In this document: positions 1 through 11,670 of the stretch, one piece after another
Layout of the letters: every line of letters starts with the position of its first letter
How positions within the stretch are numbered: the stretch's first letter is position 1
Origin: Ailanthus altissimus
Taxonomy: Eukaryota; Streptophyta; Magnoliopsida; Sapindales; Simaroubaceae
NCBI GenBank assembly: GCA_946807835.1
Contig: OX327710.1
Location: 19,580,501 to 19,644,500, forward strand
Length of the DNA: 64,000 bases
Reading direction: 5' to 3'
Translations under genes and position numbers: made by a program
Notes under the pieces: model-generated
Databases searched by the model: none
What the model saw: only the letters and a program-made list of their open reading frames with translations
What the model was told of the DNA's origin: nothing

Positions 1-2806
1 GGGAAAGGAGGATTTGGAACAGTTTACCATGGATACTTAGATGATCAGGAAGTAGCTGTGAAGATGCTCTCTCCATCATCAGTTCAAGGTTATAAGCAAT
101 TCCAAGCTGAGGTATGCAAAGTAACATGTGACTAAATTTTTCAGTTCTCCATGACTAAATCATGATTCTACTAGAGAATTATTCTCTTTCCATTGGATTG
201 TTGCCATAAGTACTTATATATACTTCTCAATCTATGGGAGGTAAGCAATTCCAAGTTGAGGTATGTAGAGTAACATGTGACTAAAATTTTCAGTTCTCCA
301 TAACGAAATCTTGATTCTACTAGGGAAATGTTCTCTTTCCATTGGATTGTTGCCAAATATAATTCTCAATAGAGACGGCTCCAAGCATCAATATTGTCCA
401 CTTTGGAATATACACAACTCTAATTAGGTTACAACTCTGATATCATATTGTTGGAGACTGTCTAAGCACTGATATTGTCTGCTTTGGAAGATACACCGGA
501 TCATTACCCTCACGGTTTTACATGAAACACCAATTTACACAGATCATTCCTAGGCCCCAAACTTATCATTGTCAATTTAGCTTATTACCTTTCTCTATAT
601 ATAGCCTATTGTTTTTGTTGAGGGAGGGAACGCTCTTCTCCCTCTTGAGGTTATGTTGAAGTGAATAACTCAAGATTCAACCTAGAACTCTAACCTCCTT
701 ACACAGCGAAATAACCTATTAATCAAGCATTAATAACAAAAATCCAAAGCAGAATATAAAAGAGTACAACACAATCTTACGTGGTTCGGCCAATTGCCTA
801 CGTTCACAGTGGATCCAAGGATCCTAGCCTCTCTTATTAACTCCTTAGAGATTTTATAAGGAAAACCCAATTGAAGAACCCTCAAAAGGACTTAATGTTT
901 AGTGAACCCTTACTCTACCACGAACAATGATCATCCAAATGATGGTTCCACCCTAGCGCACATAAGCACTTAGTGTCTATCCAGTTCTTCCCCTCTCTTA
1001 GTATCTCTCTTAATACTTAATCTCAACTAAAGAATTTACAAGAGTTTATATAGGGTTTATTTCGTACCTACTAACCTTATTCCTTGTTGGAGTAAGAATC
1101 CACTTGTTTCGGAAGTTCAAAACTTGAAATCCCAAACAAAAACGGACATCCTGACGCTTTTGGGCACCGCGGCGCTCGTCCTTGGGCGCCGCGGCATTGG
1201 GCATAATCGCGCCCATCGCCGCAGCGCTGGGTTGCTGTCTTGCGTGCCGCGGCGCTCAGCCGTGGTGGCACCCTCTTGCGTTTTTTCACTTCCTTCGTGT
1301 CTTCGAGTCCCGTTTTGCTTCCCCCTTCGTGTCTCACATGTCCTAAACTTCTCCATACTTGTCCCACACATTCTAGACTTCTTATGACTCTTTACTTTGA
1401 TATTCATCTCAATTCTTGTCCAACCAAAATTGTTGAATCACCAATTTTTCAACAGTTTCAAAACTCTTTAAGGATGTAAAAAATTACACAATCAGCCATG
1501 AAAAATTGAATATACATATGCAACGATCCAATGAAATTTGAGTAATGCTTAGAAGCACCCAAGACTCCTTTTTTTCATTTATGTAAAACTAAATATATGG
1601 TGGTTTATTTTATTATAGGTCGAACTTCTGATGAGAGTTCATCATAAAAACTTGACGACCCTTGTTGGGTATTGCGATGAAGGGACAAACATGGGACTTA
1701 TCTATGAGTTCATGGCCAATGGAAACTTGCGAGCACATTTGACAGGTTAGTTTACATATTCCTTTCATTTTCGAGCACAATAGCATAGCTTATCTGATTT
1801 TGACTTTTCAAATTCAAGTTATTTAGTGTTTCAATTGGCAATTTTTCTTATGGAATCAGAAAATGAAATGGATATCTTGAGTTGGGAAGGGCGACTTCGG
1901 ATAGCAACAGAAGCTGCACAAGGTTAGGGAATTTGTTATTTTTACAATTTCTGCATATTTTCATCTTGTAACTAATTATAAACTAATATATCTTGCGTTG
2001 GAAAACGTAGGATTGGAGTATCTCCACAGTGGTTGTAAGCCACCAATAGTACACAGAGATGTGAAGTCAACAAACATATTATTGAATGATAAGTTCCAGG
2101 CCAAGTTAGCTGATTTTGGCCTTTCCAGAATTTTTCCCGTCGAAGGTGGAAGTTACGTGTCAACAACTATTGCTGGAACCCCTGGATACCTTGACCCTGA
2201 GTAAGCAGCTCTGCTCTTATTTCCCCTATCATTTTTGTAATTGAAAGTTTGACGGTTGATGCCGTCTACGCGCACTCTTAAAGCCTGTAATTCCTTCTCA
2301 AATTATGCAGCCATTGCATGAGAGAAATTTTCAGGATCTACTGAAAATCAATTATTTCGTAATCTAACACCTGAGACGTGCTTTGGCCCGGCAGGTACTA
2401 TATATTAAACAGATTAACCGAAAAAAGTGATGTTTATAGCTTCGGAGTGGTTCTCTTGGAGATAATCACGAGTAAACCTGTGATTGAAATAACAAATCAA
2501 AGGACTCATATAAGTCATTGGATGAGTTCCATGCTCGCAAAGGGGGATATTAAAAATATTGTTGACCTAAGATTACACGGAGATGTCGACATTAATTCCG
2601 TGTGGAAGATTGTAGAAATAGCTATGGCTTGTGTTTCTCCAACTTCCACCAAAAGGCCAACCATGAATCAGGTGGTGGTGGAATTGAACGAGTCTTTAGC
2701 AATTGAGATAGCTCGTAAGGAGAGTGGCAAGAAGAATGAATCAGAAGATTCTATCGAAGTGATCAGTTTAAATCTGCAGAGTCAATTATTTCCCCTTGCA
2801 AGATAG
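1..2806 (+). CDS. LRR-I type receptor-like kinase, kinase domain, 5'-truncated by window
   Basis: This is the C-terminal kinase half of a plant membrane Ser/Thr receptor kinase; the ectodomain and membrane helix would lie left of the window. I read five exons with GT-AG introns: 1-111, 1619-1745, 1860-1922, 2011-2200 and 2395-2806 (stop TAG 2804-2806). The translation starts inside the glycine loop ([11 protein letters not shown]), followed by the VAVK lysine, the catalytic loop [19 protein letters not shown], the activation segment GTPGYLDPE, then [13 protein letters not shown] and the RPTM region. All catalytic residues visible are present, so it is an RD kinase. The splice positions (after FQAE, HLTG, AAQ and DPE) and the sequence match the malectin-like/LRR-I family known from plants. 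No stop or frameshift is seen. The first intron is 1.5 kb long because of repeat insertions. Whether the whole gene is intact cannot be judged here. Confidence 0.9.
92..356 (+). repeat. Tandem duplication of exon end and splice donor in intron 1
   Basis: A unit of about 149 bp is present twice. The first copy begins with the last bases of the kinase exon (AAGCAATTCCAAGCTGAG, then GTATGC) near 94; the second begins near 243 with AAGCAATTCCAAGTTGAG, then GTATGT. Both continue through the same intron sequence to ATTGGATTGTTGCC near 207 and 350. The second copy is a decoy exon end with a GT donor of its own inside the intron. Confidence 0.75.
362..610. mobile_element. Possible TRIM-type (short LTR) element remnant
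   Basis: Two related blocks, near 372-410 and 455-490, share the pattern CCAAGCA or CTAAGCA, then ATATTGTC, then GCTTTGGAA or ACTTTGGAA. Between them lies CTCTGATATCATA, which is one mismatch from the reverse complement of the usual initiator-Met-tRNA primer site. This is the layout of a very short LTR retroelement without coding capacity. The ends are not clear, so the call is tentative. Confidence 0.35.
616..1454 (-). mobile_element. Solo LTR (copia-like, same family as the LTRs at 3655 and 5973) in the kinase intron
   Basis: The block starts TGTTGAGGGAGG and ends TTTTTCAACA, and is collinear throughout with the two LTRs of the gag element at 3655-6833. It is flanked by GTTTT (611-615) and GTTTC (1455-1459), a slightly eroded 5-bp target duplication. 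No internal retroelement sequence remains, so it is a solo LTR left by LTR-LTR recombination. Its orientation is opposite to the host kinase gene: CCTATATAAAC, a TATA-like box, reads on the minus strand at about 1044-1054. It also carries a GC-rich block (1165-1260) of repeated CGCGGCGCT words. Confidence 0.85.
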
Positions 2807-3654
2807 TGATTTCAGAATGTTCATTCAGTTTGTATAGTTGTGTACGTGTTTTGATGTCTGCCAAGTTTTAGACCTTCCACTTGAGTGGTTGTTTACTTGG
2901 AGGGCAACCCAAGAAAAGAAAAAAAAAAAAGGCAAATGAGTACTTTTGTCGATGCAGCTTTTCTGTACAAATAGAAAAGAGAGATGAATTGGTGTTTAAA
3001 GCAAGGATGTTTTCTGTAATTTTTGTTGTCTACACGTGCTTCAGGGAATTATTCCATGATCATCAAACCATCAATGAGTAAGAGGAGAGGAAGCTTGACA
3101 TGCAAGAAAAAAAAAATAGAAAGTAGAAAACAGAATAAGGGTGCCAGCTACCGTCCGGTCAAATTGATATACTCACAATCTGGATCAATTAGTATAAATA
3201 TTTGGTTTGAAATAATATAAAAAAAATGAATTTTGAATCTCGTCCAAAGTAAAACTGAGAACAGTCACACTTCGTAAACAATAAATTGGCCCATTAGCAT
3301 AAATTGATAACTAATAGCATCCCGGCACAATTTGCTTTTGTTTATTTGCTCCGGTTACTCCTTAATTTAATTATGATTCGGTTGAATAATAAAATCGAAT
3401 GCAAATCATTTGGGATCGGAAAAGAAAAAGAATTAAAATTCAATCTTGTAAACTCCACATGTCAGTAAAAATGAAGTTGTCAGCATTAACGGACTCGCCT
3501 TCATTCTATTTTTTTTTTCATTGACAACTTAACTGATAATGGAAATATATTTATCTAAAAAATTAGATAATGGAAATATATTTAAAAAGAATTTAATATA
3601 ATTTGTTGTAGATGAAAATAATTATCCAATCATCATCATCAAAATGATCTTGAT
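2807..3654. other. 3' flank of the kinase gene, no further gene seen
   Basis: This stretch follows the kinase stop codon and should hold its 3' untranslated region. It is AT-rich with A tracts (2922-2932, 3106-3116) and short degenerate repeats (GATAATGGAAATATATTTA near 3535 and 3565). I see no coding frame with recognisable content. Confidence 0.5.
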
Positions 3655-4546
3655 TGTTGAAGGAGGAAATGCCATTTTTTCTCTCGAGGTTACGTTGAAG
3701 CGAAGAACTTAAAATTTAATCTAAAACCCTAACCTCCTTGCGCAGTCGAATAACCTGTCAATCAAGCAAAAATAATAAGAATTCAAAGCAGAAAATAAAA
3801 GAGTACAATACAATCTTACATAGTTTGGCTAATTGCCTAAGTCCACGGTGGATTCAAGAATTATAACCTCTCTTATTATAACTCCATAGAAATTTTATAA
3901 AAAAAACCTAATGAAGAACTCTCAAAAGAATATAAACGTTTAGTGATCCCTTACTCTACCACGAACAATGATCACCCAAACAACGGTTCCACCCTAGCGC
4001 ACACAAGCACTTAATGTCTATCTAGTTCTTCCCTTCTCTTAGAGTCTCTCCTAATTCTTGATCTCAACTAAAGGGTTTACAAGTGTTTAGATAGGATGTA
4101 TTTCGTGCCTACTAACCCTATTCCTTGTTGGAGTAAGAGTTCACTTGTTTTAAAAGTTCAAAACTTTCCAAAACTAAAAATCCCGAAGAAAAACAGACTT
4201 TTGAAGCGTCTGGAGCTGCGGCGCTCTTCCCTGGGTGCTGCGGCGCTGGCCAAAATCGCGCCCAGCATTGAGACGCTGAAGACCCAGCGCAGCGGCGCTG
4301 GGTTGCTGTCTTGGGCGCCACGGCTCTCAGCCATTGGTGCCGCGGCGCTCAGCCCTGTACACCTATCCCGCGTTTTCTTACTTCCTTCACGTCTTTAAAT
4401 CCCGTTTCGCTTCCCCCTTCATATCCCACACGTCCTAGACTTCTCCATACGTGTCCTACACATTTTAGACTTCTTGTAACTCTTCACTTTGGTATTCATC
4501 TCAATTCTTGTCCAACCAAGATTGTTGAATCATCAATTTTCTAACA
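3655..4546 (-). repeat. 3' LTR of the gag-only element
   Basis: This is an 892-bp LTR, TGTTGAAGGAGG to TTTCTAACA in plus-strand reading. It is collinear with 5973-6833 and with the solo LTR at 616-1454, and contains the GC-rich word block at about 4200-4360. Confidence 0.85.
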
Positions 4547-4773
4547 AACTCTTCATTGATTCAAAATCTTCCAAATAAGAAGGCTTCGGGATCCGATCCA
4601 CACTAATATTTTATCACCTAGAGTTGAGTCTAATTAAGTCTCCACCAAGACGTAACTTTTTTCGGGCTAGTGACTTCGGCCTCCAAAGGTATTCGTGCAC
4701 CTTGCATAGGGTATAGATGCATTGCACTCCTTTTCAACCCTCATCACCTCGGTGAGCACGATTTGGATGTCGC

Positions 4774-5200
4774 CTAGTGGTCTGCATTACCCCAATACCC
4801 CGTGTTGGGCCACTCATGGCCATCCCAGTAAGCACATAGAGCCCCCCCATTGTGCTTCTCACCCTTAAACCCTATAGGTCCTTTCTCTACCCTTAGTTTT
4901 CCTTTTTTCGCTCTAGCCGAATACCCTTCCTCATCGAGCTTGCCTAGGGATATCAAGTTCCTCCTCAATTTAGGAACATGCCTCACACCATGTAAGTCCC
5001 TAGTTTCTCCACCTTGCATCCTCAGCCTTATGTCACCAACTTCCATGATCTCACAAGTCATGTCATTCTCTATTAGAGCTTTACCTCTCTTGGCTTTATA
5101 GTTGGTAAACATCAATTTGTCGAAACACATATGGACGCTGCACCCCAAATCTAGTATCCATTTGCCAGCATACTTTCTCTTTGAGACTACCAATGTGCCA
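4774..5200 (-). pseudogene. Decayed copia aspartic protease / gag-pre-integrase segment
   Basis: The minus-strand frame 5193-4774 gives WILDLGCSVHMC followed by a region ending HGVRHVPKLRRNLISLGKLD. In intact copia elements the first motif reads as D-S-G at the protease active site; here the middle residue is Leu. The second part matches the segment that normally precedes the integrase. The frame then runs into unrelated sequence and pol is absent. It lies just downstream of the gag relic and belongs to the element at 3655-6833. Confidence 0.7.
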
Positions 5201-5204
5201 CCCT

Positions 5205-5920
5205 CATTGGCCTTTTGATTTCGGACAATCCTTCACAAAATGCCCTTCCTTATTACAAAGAAAACACCTCTTAGATCTCCTCATTGATTAGTTGCTCTTT
5301 CTTCCTTGTGCAAGCAATGCTACTCCACTCTTGGACTCGGATCTCTTTGTCAATTCTTTTGAGTTCAAAGATGCCTTGACGTCATTCATCGTTAAAACCC
5401 CCTTTCCATACAGCAGCGTATCCACAAAGCTCTCATAGCTCTTTGGCAACGAACTTAACAAGATAATGGCCTTGTCTTCATCCTCAGTCTTGATGCCTAG
5501 TTGCTCAAGACTTATGATGATCTTGTTGAACTTGTCAATGTGAGCTCTCAATGAAGTTCCCTCGTGCATTATTAGCTGATGTAGTTTCTTTTTCATAAGA
5601 ACTCTATTTGTAAGAGACTTCTTCATGTACAATGCCTCGAGTCTCTTCTATAGCCTAAAAGCGATTTCTTCATCACCAACTTCCCTTAATACTTCATCAC
5701 TCAACGCTAGGAATAAGATGTTGTGAGCCTTTTTCTGAATCGTGTCCCAATCTTTATGCCCGGACTTTGAGGTTGTCACCTCATCGCTAATTGAGTAGCT
5801 GGCTTTCTCTAAAGCTGAGTCTAGCACTTCCTTCACTAGTAGAGCCATAACCTTCTTCTTTCAAAGATTGAAGTCATTCATCCCATTGAACTTCTCTATT
5901 TCTTACTTGATTGTAGCCAT
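5205..5920 (-). pseudogene. Decayed copia gag with intact CCHC zinc knuckle
   Basis: Read from the ATG at 5920, the frame begins MATIK, then a stop where the family normally has Tyr, then EIEKFNGMNDFNL and a second stop where Trp is expected, so it is a pseudogene. It continues as MALLVKEVLDSALEKASYS (from 5848), DEDKAIILLSSLPKSYESF (5632-5288 segment) and a perfect CX2CX4HX4C knuckle, CFLCNKEGHFVKDC, near 5255-5214. A stop and frame change near 5640 also break it. Gag would form the particle that packages element RNA. Confidence 0.75.
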
Positions 5921-5972
5921 GGTTTAAATACCCCAGGTGTGTATTATCGAACCTCTAGCTCTGATACCAGTT

Positions 5973-6833
5973 TGTTGATGGAGGAAACGCCCTTCTGCCT
6001 CTCGAGGTTATGTTGAAGTGAAGAACCAAAGATTTAACCTAGAACCCTAACCTCCTTGCGCAATGGAATAACCTATCAATCAAGTAAAAACAACAAGAAT
6101 CCAAAGCAGAAAACATAAGAGCACACACACAATCTTATGTGGTTCGACCAATTGCCTATGTCCACGGTGGATCCAAGGATCCTAGCCTCTCTTATTATAA
6201 CTCCCTAGAGATTTTACAAGAAAAATCCAATGAAGAACCCTCAAAATGACCTAAACGTTTAGTGATCCCTTGCTCTACCACGAACAATGATCACCCAAAT
6301 AACGGTTCCACTTTAGCGCACACAAGCACTTAGTGTCTACCCAGTTCTTTCCCTTTCTTAGAGTCTCTTTTAATGCTTGATCTCAACTAAAGGGTTTACA
6401 AGTGTTTATATAGGGTGTATTTCGTGCCTACTAACCCTATTCCTTGTTGGAGGAAGAGTCCACTTGTTTTGGAAGTCCAAAACTAGAAATCTCAAAGAAA
6501 AATGAACTTCTGACGCGTCTGGCACTGCGGCGCTTATCCTTGGGCGCTACGGCGCTGGCCAAAATTGCGCTCAGGGCTGCGGCGCTGGGTTGCTATCCTA
6601 GGCGCCGCGGCGTTAAGCCATTGGCTTCGCGGCGCTCAGCCCTATACACATATCCCATGTTTTCTTACTTTCTTCATATCTTTTAGTCCCGTTTCACTTT
6701 CCCCTTCGTGTCCTACACGTCATAGACTTCTTCATATGTGTCCCACACATTTCAGACTTCTTGTAACTCTTCACTTTGGTATTCATCTCAATTTTTGTCC
6801 AACCAAGATTGTTGAATCACTAATTTTTTAACA
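5973..6833 (-). repeat. 5' LTR of the gag-only element
   Basis: This is an 861-bp LTR, TGTTGATGGAGG to TTTTTAACA. The minus-strand TATA-like box CCTATATAAACAC lies near 6403. It borders the primer binding site at 5958-5969 and carries the GC-rich block at about 6515-6640. Confidence 0.85.
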
Positions 6834-9800
6834 CTGATTTTGCATTTCTCGAATCTGATCTATCAATATAGACTTAACTTGAAAATATTCTAGAAGAACT
6901 CTAGACTCATTCATAGACAATTCAACCCCCATTGATCTTAATTCAACTAACAAAGGAATGTAAGTCACTTTAAAATGAGCTAAAGAGCTAGAAAACTTTT
7001 CTGTCGAGTGCATCTGCTACCACATTCGTCTTATTAGATGATAGTCAATTGAATAATCATAATCTTTTATCAGTTCTAACCATCTCCGTTCTCTCAAATA
7101 TAGGTCTTTATGTGTGAACAAGTACTTCAAACTCTTGTGATCAGTAAAGATTTAACATGTGACACCATATAAAAAATATCTCCAAATCTTCTAAGCAACC
7201 ACTACTGATGCCAATTCTAAATGATAGGTTAGATAATTCAAATCATGCTTCTTAAACTGCCTAGAAGCATAGGTTATCACCTTCTAATGTTGCATCAATA
7301 CATAACACAATCCTTGTCTAGAAGCATCACTATAAATTATAAATCCTTTGGTCTCAGATGAAATAGTGAAAACAGGAGTCGAAGTTAATCTCTTTTTAAA
7401 TTCTTAGAAGCTACCTTCACATTCATCAGTTCACTCAAACTTTACATTTTTTTTGGTCAACTTTGTAAGTGGTGTAGTAATCTTAGAGAAGTCTTTAGCA
7501 AACCTCCGATAATAACCCATTAGACCAAAAAAACTTTTAACTTTATCACATTAGCTGGTCGTGCCCAATTTACCATACCTTTAATTTTATGAGGATTCAC
7601 ACCAATCTCATATACTGAAATCACATAGCTTAGAAATGTAACTTTTTCTAACCAAACTGACATTTGCTGAACTTAGCATATAACTGTTTATTCCTTAAAG
7701 CTTGAAACACTATCCTTAAATGCTTCGCATACTCTTCTGTACTCCATGAATATATAAGGATATTATTAATAAATATTATAATAAATTAATTAAGCTATTG
7801 ATGAAATACTCTATTTATAAGGTCCATAAATGTAACTGGAGCATTAGTCAACCCAAATGGCATTACTAAAAATTCATAATTCCTATACCGAGTTTTGAAG
7901 GCAATCTTAGACACATCAATATCTCTAATCTTCAACTGATGATATCATAATCGCAGAACAATCTTTGAGAAAACTTTTGGATTCTGTAACTGATCAAATA
8001 AATCATCAATGAGAGGGAGTGGGTACTTGTTGTATATAGTGACTTTATTCAGCTCTTGATAATTAACGCATAACCTTAAGGTTCGATCCTTCTTTTTAAC
8101 AAACAATACTAGTATTCCCTGTGGCGATAAAAAAAAGTCTGATGAAACCCTTATCTACCAATTCCTATAATTAAGTCTTCAATTCTTTTAACTATAAAGG
8201 AGTCATTCTGTATGGTGATTGGAGATAGGACCTATGCTAGGAACCAAATCAATACCAAAATTAATCTCTCTATTTAATGGCAAACTTTGGAGGTCTTTAG
8301 GAAATACATCTAGAAAATCTTTGATCGCCAAAATATCTTCTAATTTAACTCTACTAACTCTGGTATTAATGACATATGCCAGACTGAACATCCTTTTCTG
8401 AGCAACTATCTAGTTGTTATAGCAGATATAACATAAGATAGAAGAACTCGTCGCTCTTTATAAAAGGTATTATCAAACTCTCAATGTCTTCTGAATATAA
8501 CCTCTTTCTGAAAATAGTCTATAGTAGTATGATGATTAGCTAATGATTCCATCTCAAGTATCGCATCAAAATCATGTATATCAAGATGAATTAAATTTTT
8601 TATCATTTCACTACTATCCACTTTGATAACAAATCCCTAAAATACATTCTCAGCCAACAATGATTCTCCAACTAGCGTGGCTACTACCAAGCTCCAATCT
8701 CAGGGTTTTAGCACTCTAGCCGTAAGCATAGGAAAAATGCAAGAAACAAAAGAATGCGTAGAACCTAGATTAATTAAAATATAGGCCTCTCAACCAAAAA
8801 AGTGTCAGCATACTTGTAACGATATCCAGAGTGGCCTGTGCCTCTTGCTGAGTCAAAGAAAATACACATGTTTGGTTATGAGGTCGACCTGGATGACCTC
8901 TTTGCGGGTCTCCACTAATTTTCAAGGCTTTAGGTTATGCTCTACCACTAAGAATAGGCCCTCCTATGTAAGGTTCTCCATGTCTCTAAAAATGGTTATT
9001 GCCACATTGAAAACCCTAAAAAGCTACACCTTGTACTAAACTGCTACTGTGTGCTAAAAAAAGACATCTTCTCAAATGTCGAGTCTGTCCACAATGATAA
9101 CAACTCGTAGAACCACTTAAACATTGTCCCTTATGGTCTTTACCACATATGGAACATTAAGGGTATTTATACACGTTACTATTACTACTCTGCTGGCTAC
9201 TACCCCAAGGCCTCTGACTCTCTATACTGCTTCCAAAAATAGAGGCGCAAAACTTTAACTAGAATTGTACCTCTATCCTCTTGATAGTATAAGGTTTTGA
9301 CTTTACCGTTGACTACTTGACTATATCGTCTCCTTTAAGTGCTCAGCTGCTACTGGATCCACTAGCTGACCAACTTTAACCTTATTTCTGCTTTAAAGAC
9401 TGAGCTTTGTGTGTCTCTACTAGGTTTCTCTTAACCCTCATTACAGTCCATACTAACTCATTAAAATCACTATGTCCCATGGCTGTGACTGTTGTCCTGA
9501 TATTACATCTATGCCCTTATTTAAATCTCTTGCATTTATCCCTCTTATTTTGTACTACATATGAAGCGAATCTCAATAACTCTATAAGTCAATTCTCGTA
9601 CTCTTGCATTGTCATCGATTCCTATTCTAGCTCAAAGAGCTTACTAACTTAGATGTTTTGGTAAACTATAGGAAAGCATTTAGCAATAAACACCTTACAA
9701 AAATCAGCCTAACTAATCACTCTTCTATATCTACGTGTTATTTATCTCCACCAATGGTATGCCATACCCTTGAGTAAAAATGTGGTAAATGAAACCCTCT

Positions 9801-10329
9801 CATCATCAGTGCATATCATAACTTCAAATATTCATTCCACTCTGGTTAGCCATGACTCTGCTTCAGCTTGCTCTATAGTGTTTAAAACATTCTCTGCCCC
9901 TAAATTGCAAACACGCTCTATTGTATTCTCTCTCCTAATTGTCAATGTGTTTATGTTTCCACTATAATTGTAACTAACTTGGCTAATCTATTTATGGATT
10001 GCTTTTAAGTTGGTCTATCAGGCTATCTCTTGTAGGCAGTATCACAGGTTGTGACACTGACTGATGGTGCATCTCTTCTACAATAGAAATTGGCTGAGTT
10101 TAAGGTATGGGTACAGAGAGAATTGACTTAGCTACCTTATCTTTAATAGGTTCTCCTATTCTCTTTGATACCAAGGGAGATCTCAATTTAGCCATAGGTT
10201 TCATGCGAGGTCGGCCACATGGTCGGATGATGAAAATCTATAAAATACAACAATTCATTAATGACATCTCTAACATACATGCATCACGTACTAGTTTACA
10301 GAATCTAAAATCTTGCTCTGATACCAAAC
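6834..10329 (-). pseudogene. Decayed Ty3/gypsy chromovirus gag-pol interior
   Basis: Minus-strand reading gives fragments of a gag-pol collinear with the intact element at 52590-57434. They are: the gag start region (10107-10380 antisense), a gag zinc-knuckle region near 9060-9150, a protease-RT linker (8391-8203, DVFPKDLQSLPLNREINFGID), decayed RT and RNase H (8200-7020), and the RNase H to integrase linker (7013-6834, [17 protein letters not shown]). Many stops and frameshifts are present. The integrase half and the 3' LTR are missing; homology stops exactly at the right end of the gag-only element at 6833. Being antisense and broken, it codes for nothing. Confidence 0.85.
10315..10326 (-). 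promoter_or_regulatory. tRNA-iMet primer binding site of the decayed gypsy element
   Basis: The plus strand reads GCTCTGATACCA, the reverse complement of TGGTATCAGAGC, three bases from the LTR edge at 10330. The spacing is the same as in the intact element at 52491-52502. Confidence 0.8.
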
Positions 10330-11670
10330 TAACAAGACCTGACCCAAGTTCTATTAGAAAGTCGAGGTGGATCCTGCAATAATTTAAAACTAACATGCTT
10401 ATACTCTTTTCATCTGGTAAAACAATGCTATGTGTCCCAACAAAATTGTACATGTGTACACAAATATACATATATATATATATAAATGATATAAAATTGA
10501 CAATCATGTAGCTATATGTATAATGGCCAGACCTATAAATGTGAAATACAAATCACACTACATGTCATCTATATGACAACTTGAAAAAAGAATAAGAAAA
10601 ATAAGAAAAATGGTGAGTTTGTGGCTCAGTGAATAGACATAATATAAAATTATTATAAACTTTATACTACCTATAAATAATAGCTTTTACTAATGATTTA
10701 ATAATAAATAATACTATAAATAATATACGTAGAATTCTTTAATATAAAATAATCGTAAAACTATATACGGAGAAATAAATAAACTTATATTGAAAATATA
10801 ATCTATCATAAAATCTATTTTAAAACTGAATATATGTAATGTAACTCTGTAAATATTGTACTATATACATATTAAAAACTACATCAAACTTGTACCCAAT
10901 GAAAAGTTGGTCTAACTTGGCAGAATAACTCATCATCGGGTAAAGCGGGGGATCTGAGCTGATCTAACTTGGTAGAATATTGCATCGCTCGAGCAGAGAA
11001 AATAAACTGATATAACACATGCACAGAGCAACTACATTAAAGGGAAGAGTATGTAAATGGTGCTTCAAAAAGTATTACTAAATAATATCATGAAAACATT
11101 GTTATTCTACAATAAATATTTATGTACTAAAAGTAATCATAAGCTTTATTATAATAAATTCTAAAATATTTTTGAATATACTAAATATTATAAATATTTG
11201 TCTATATAAAATAAATCATAAATAAATTTGATAATATATAATTAAAACATAAATTGTTGTATTAAAAATAAATTAATATATATAGTTATCCACTCACAAA
11301 AATATAAAAAATATTGAGCTAACTCTAGATCATGGAGTCTACTAGTTATATCATTAATATCGATATGTATTATAAATATTAAAATATAAATATTATAATA
11401 TCAAAAAATTATTACTCATAAAATTATTAAATATAAATTTAACTACCCAAACTTATTTTTTATACTTGCTTTCTAATTTTTTCCCGACCCTTCTTTCTCT
11501 CTTTTTCCCCTTCCTCCCAACTTTCCCTCTTCTTCATTTCTTTTTCTCTTTTTCTTCTCTTAGTTTCTTTCTTTTCTTTTTCTTCTTTTTTCCTTTATTA
11601 TTTCTTTTCTTTCTTTTCACTTCTTACAATTCACTTCGGCCTTCTCTTAACTGTAACCAACTCAAATGAA
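10330..11670 (-). repeat. Decayed 5' LTR of the gypsy element
   Basis: The reverse complement is collinear with the LTR at 50948-52487. Shared blocks are the end segment near 10330-10390, CACTGAGCCACAAACTCACC (10600-10640 antisense), AGATCCCCCGCTTTACC near 10945 and CCCTTTAATGTAGTTGCTCT near 11040. The homopyrimidine tract at 11466-11640 corresponds to the homopurine tract of the intact LTR. The terminal TG has become TA at this edge, and the far end is not sharply defined. Confidence 0.75.

Larger units (their letters stand above)
3655..6833 (-). mobile_element. Non-autonomous copia-like LTR element carrying gag only (TR-GAG-like)
   Basis: Two directly repeated LTRs (3655-4546 and 5973-6833) bound a 1.4-kb interior that holds only decayed gag, the nucleocapsid zinc knuckle and an N-terminal protease segment, all on the minus strand. 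There is no integrase, reverse transcriptase or RNase H. The LTRs start TGTTGA and end AACA. A 12-bp primer site, GCTCTGATACCA on the plus strand (5958-5969), lies three bases from the 5' LTR. Flanks TTGAT (3650-3654) and CTGAT (6834-6838) are a near-perfect target duplication. The architecture matches the TR-GAG group of non-autonomous plant elements, or a copia element deleted for pol. The LTRs have clearly diverged from each other, so the insertion is old. Confidence 0.8.

Noticed and set aside
1077..1479. Overlapping open frames on both strands rich in Arg and Ser
   Set aside because: They come from the GC-rich word block of the solo LTR and recur in the other LTR copies; no protein family.
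11466..11669. Phe/Leu/Ser-rich hydrophobic open frame resembling membrane protein
   Set aside because: It is the homopyrimidine tract of the decayed LTR.
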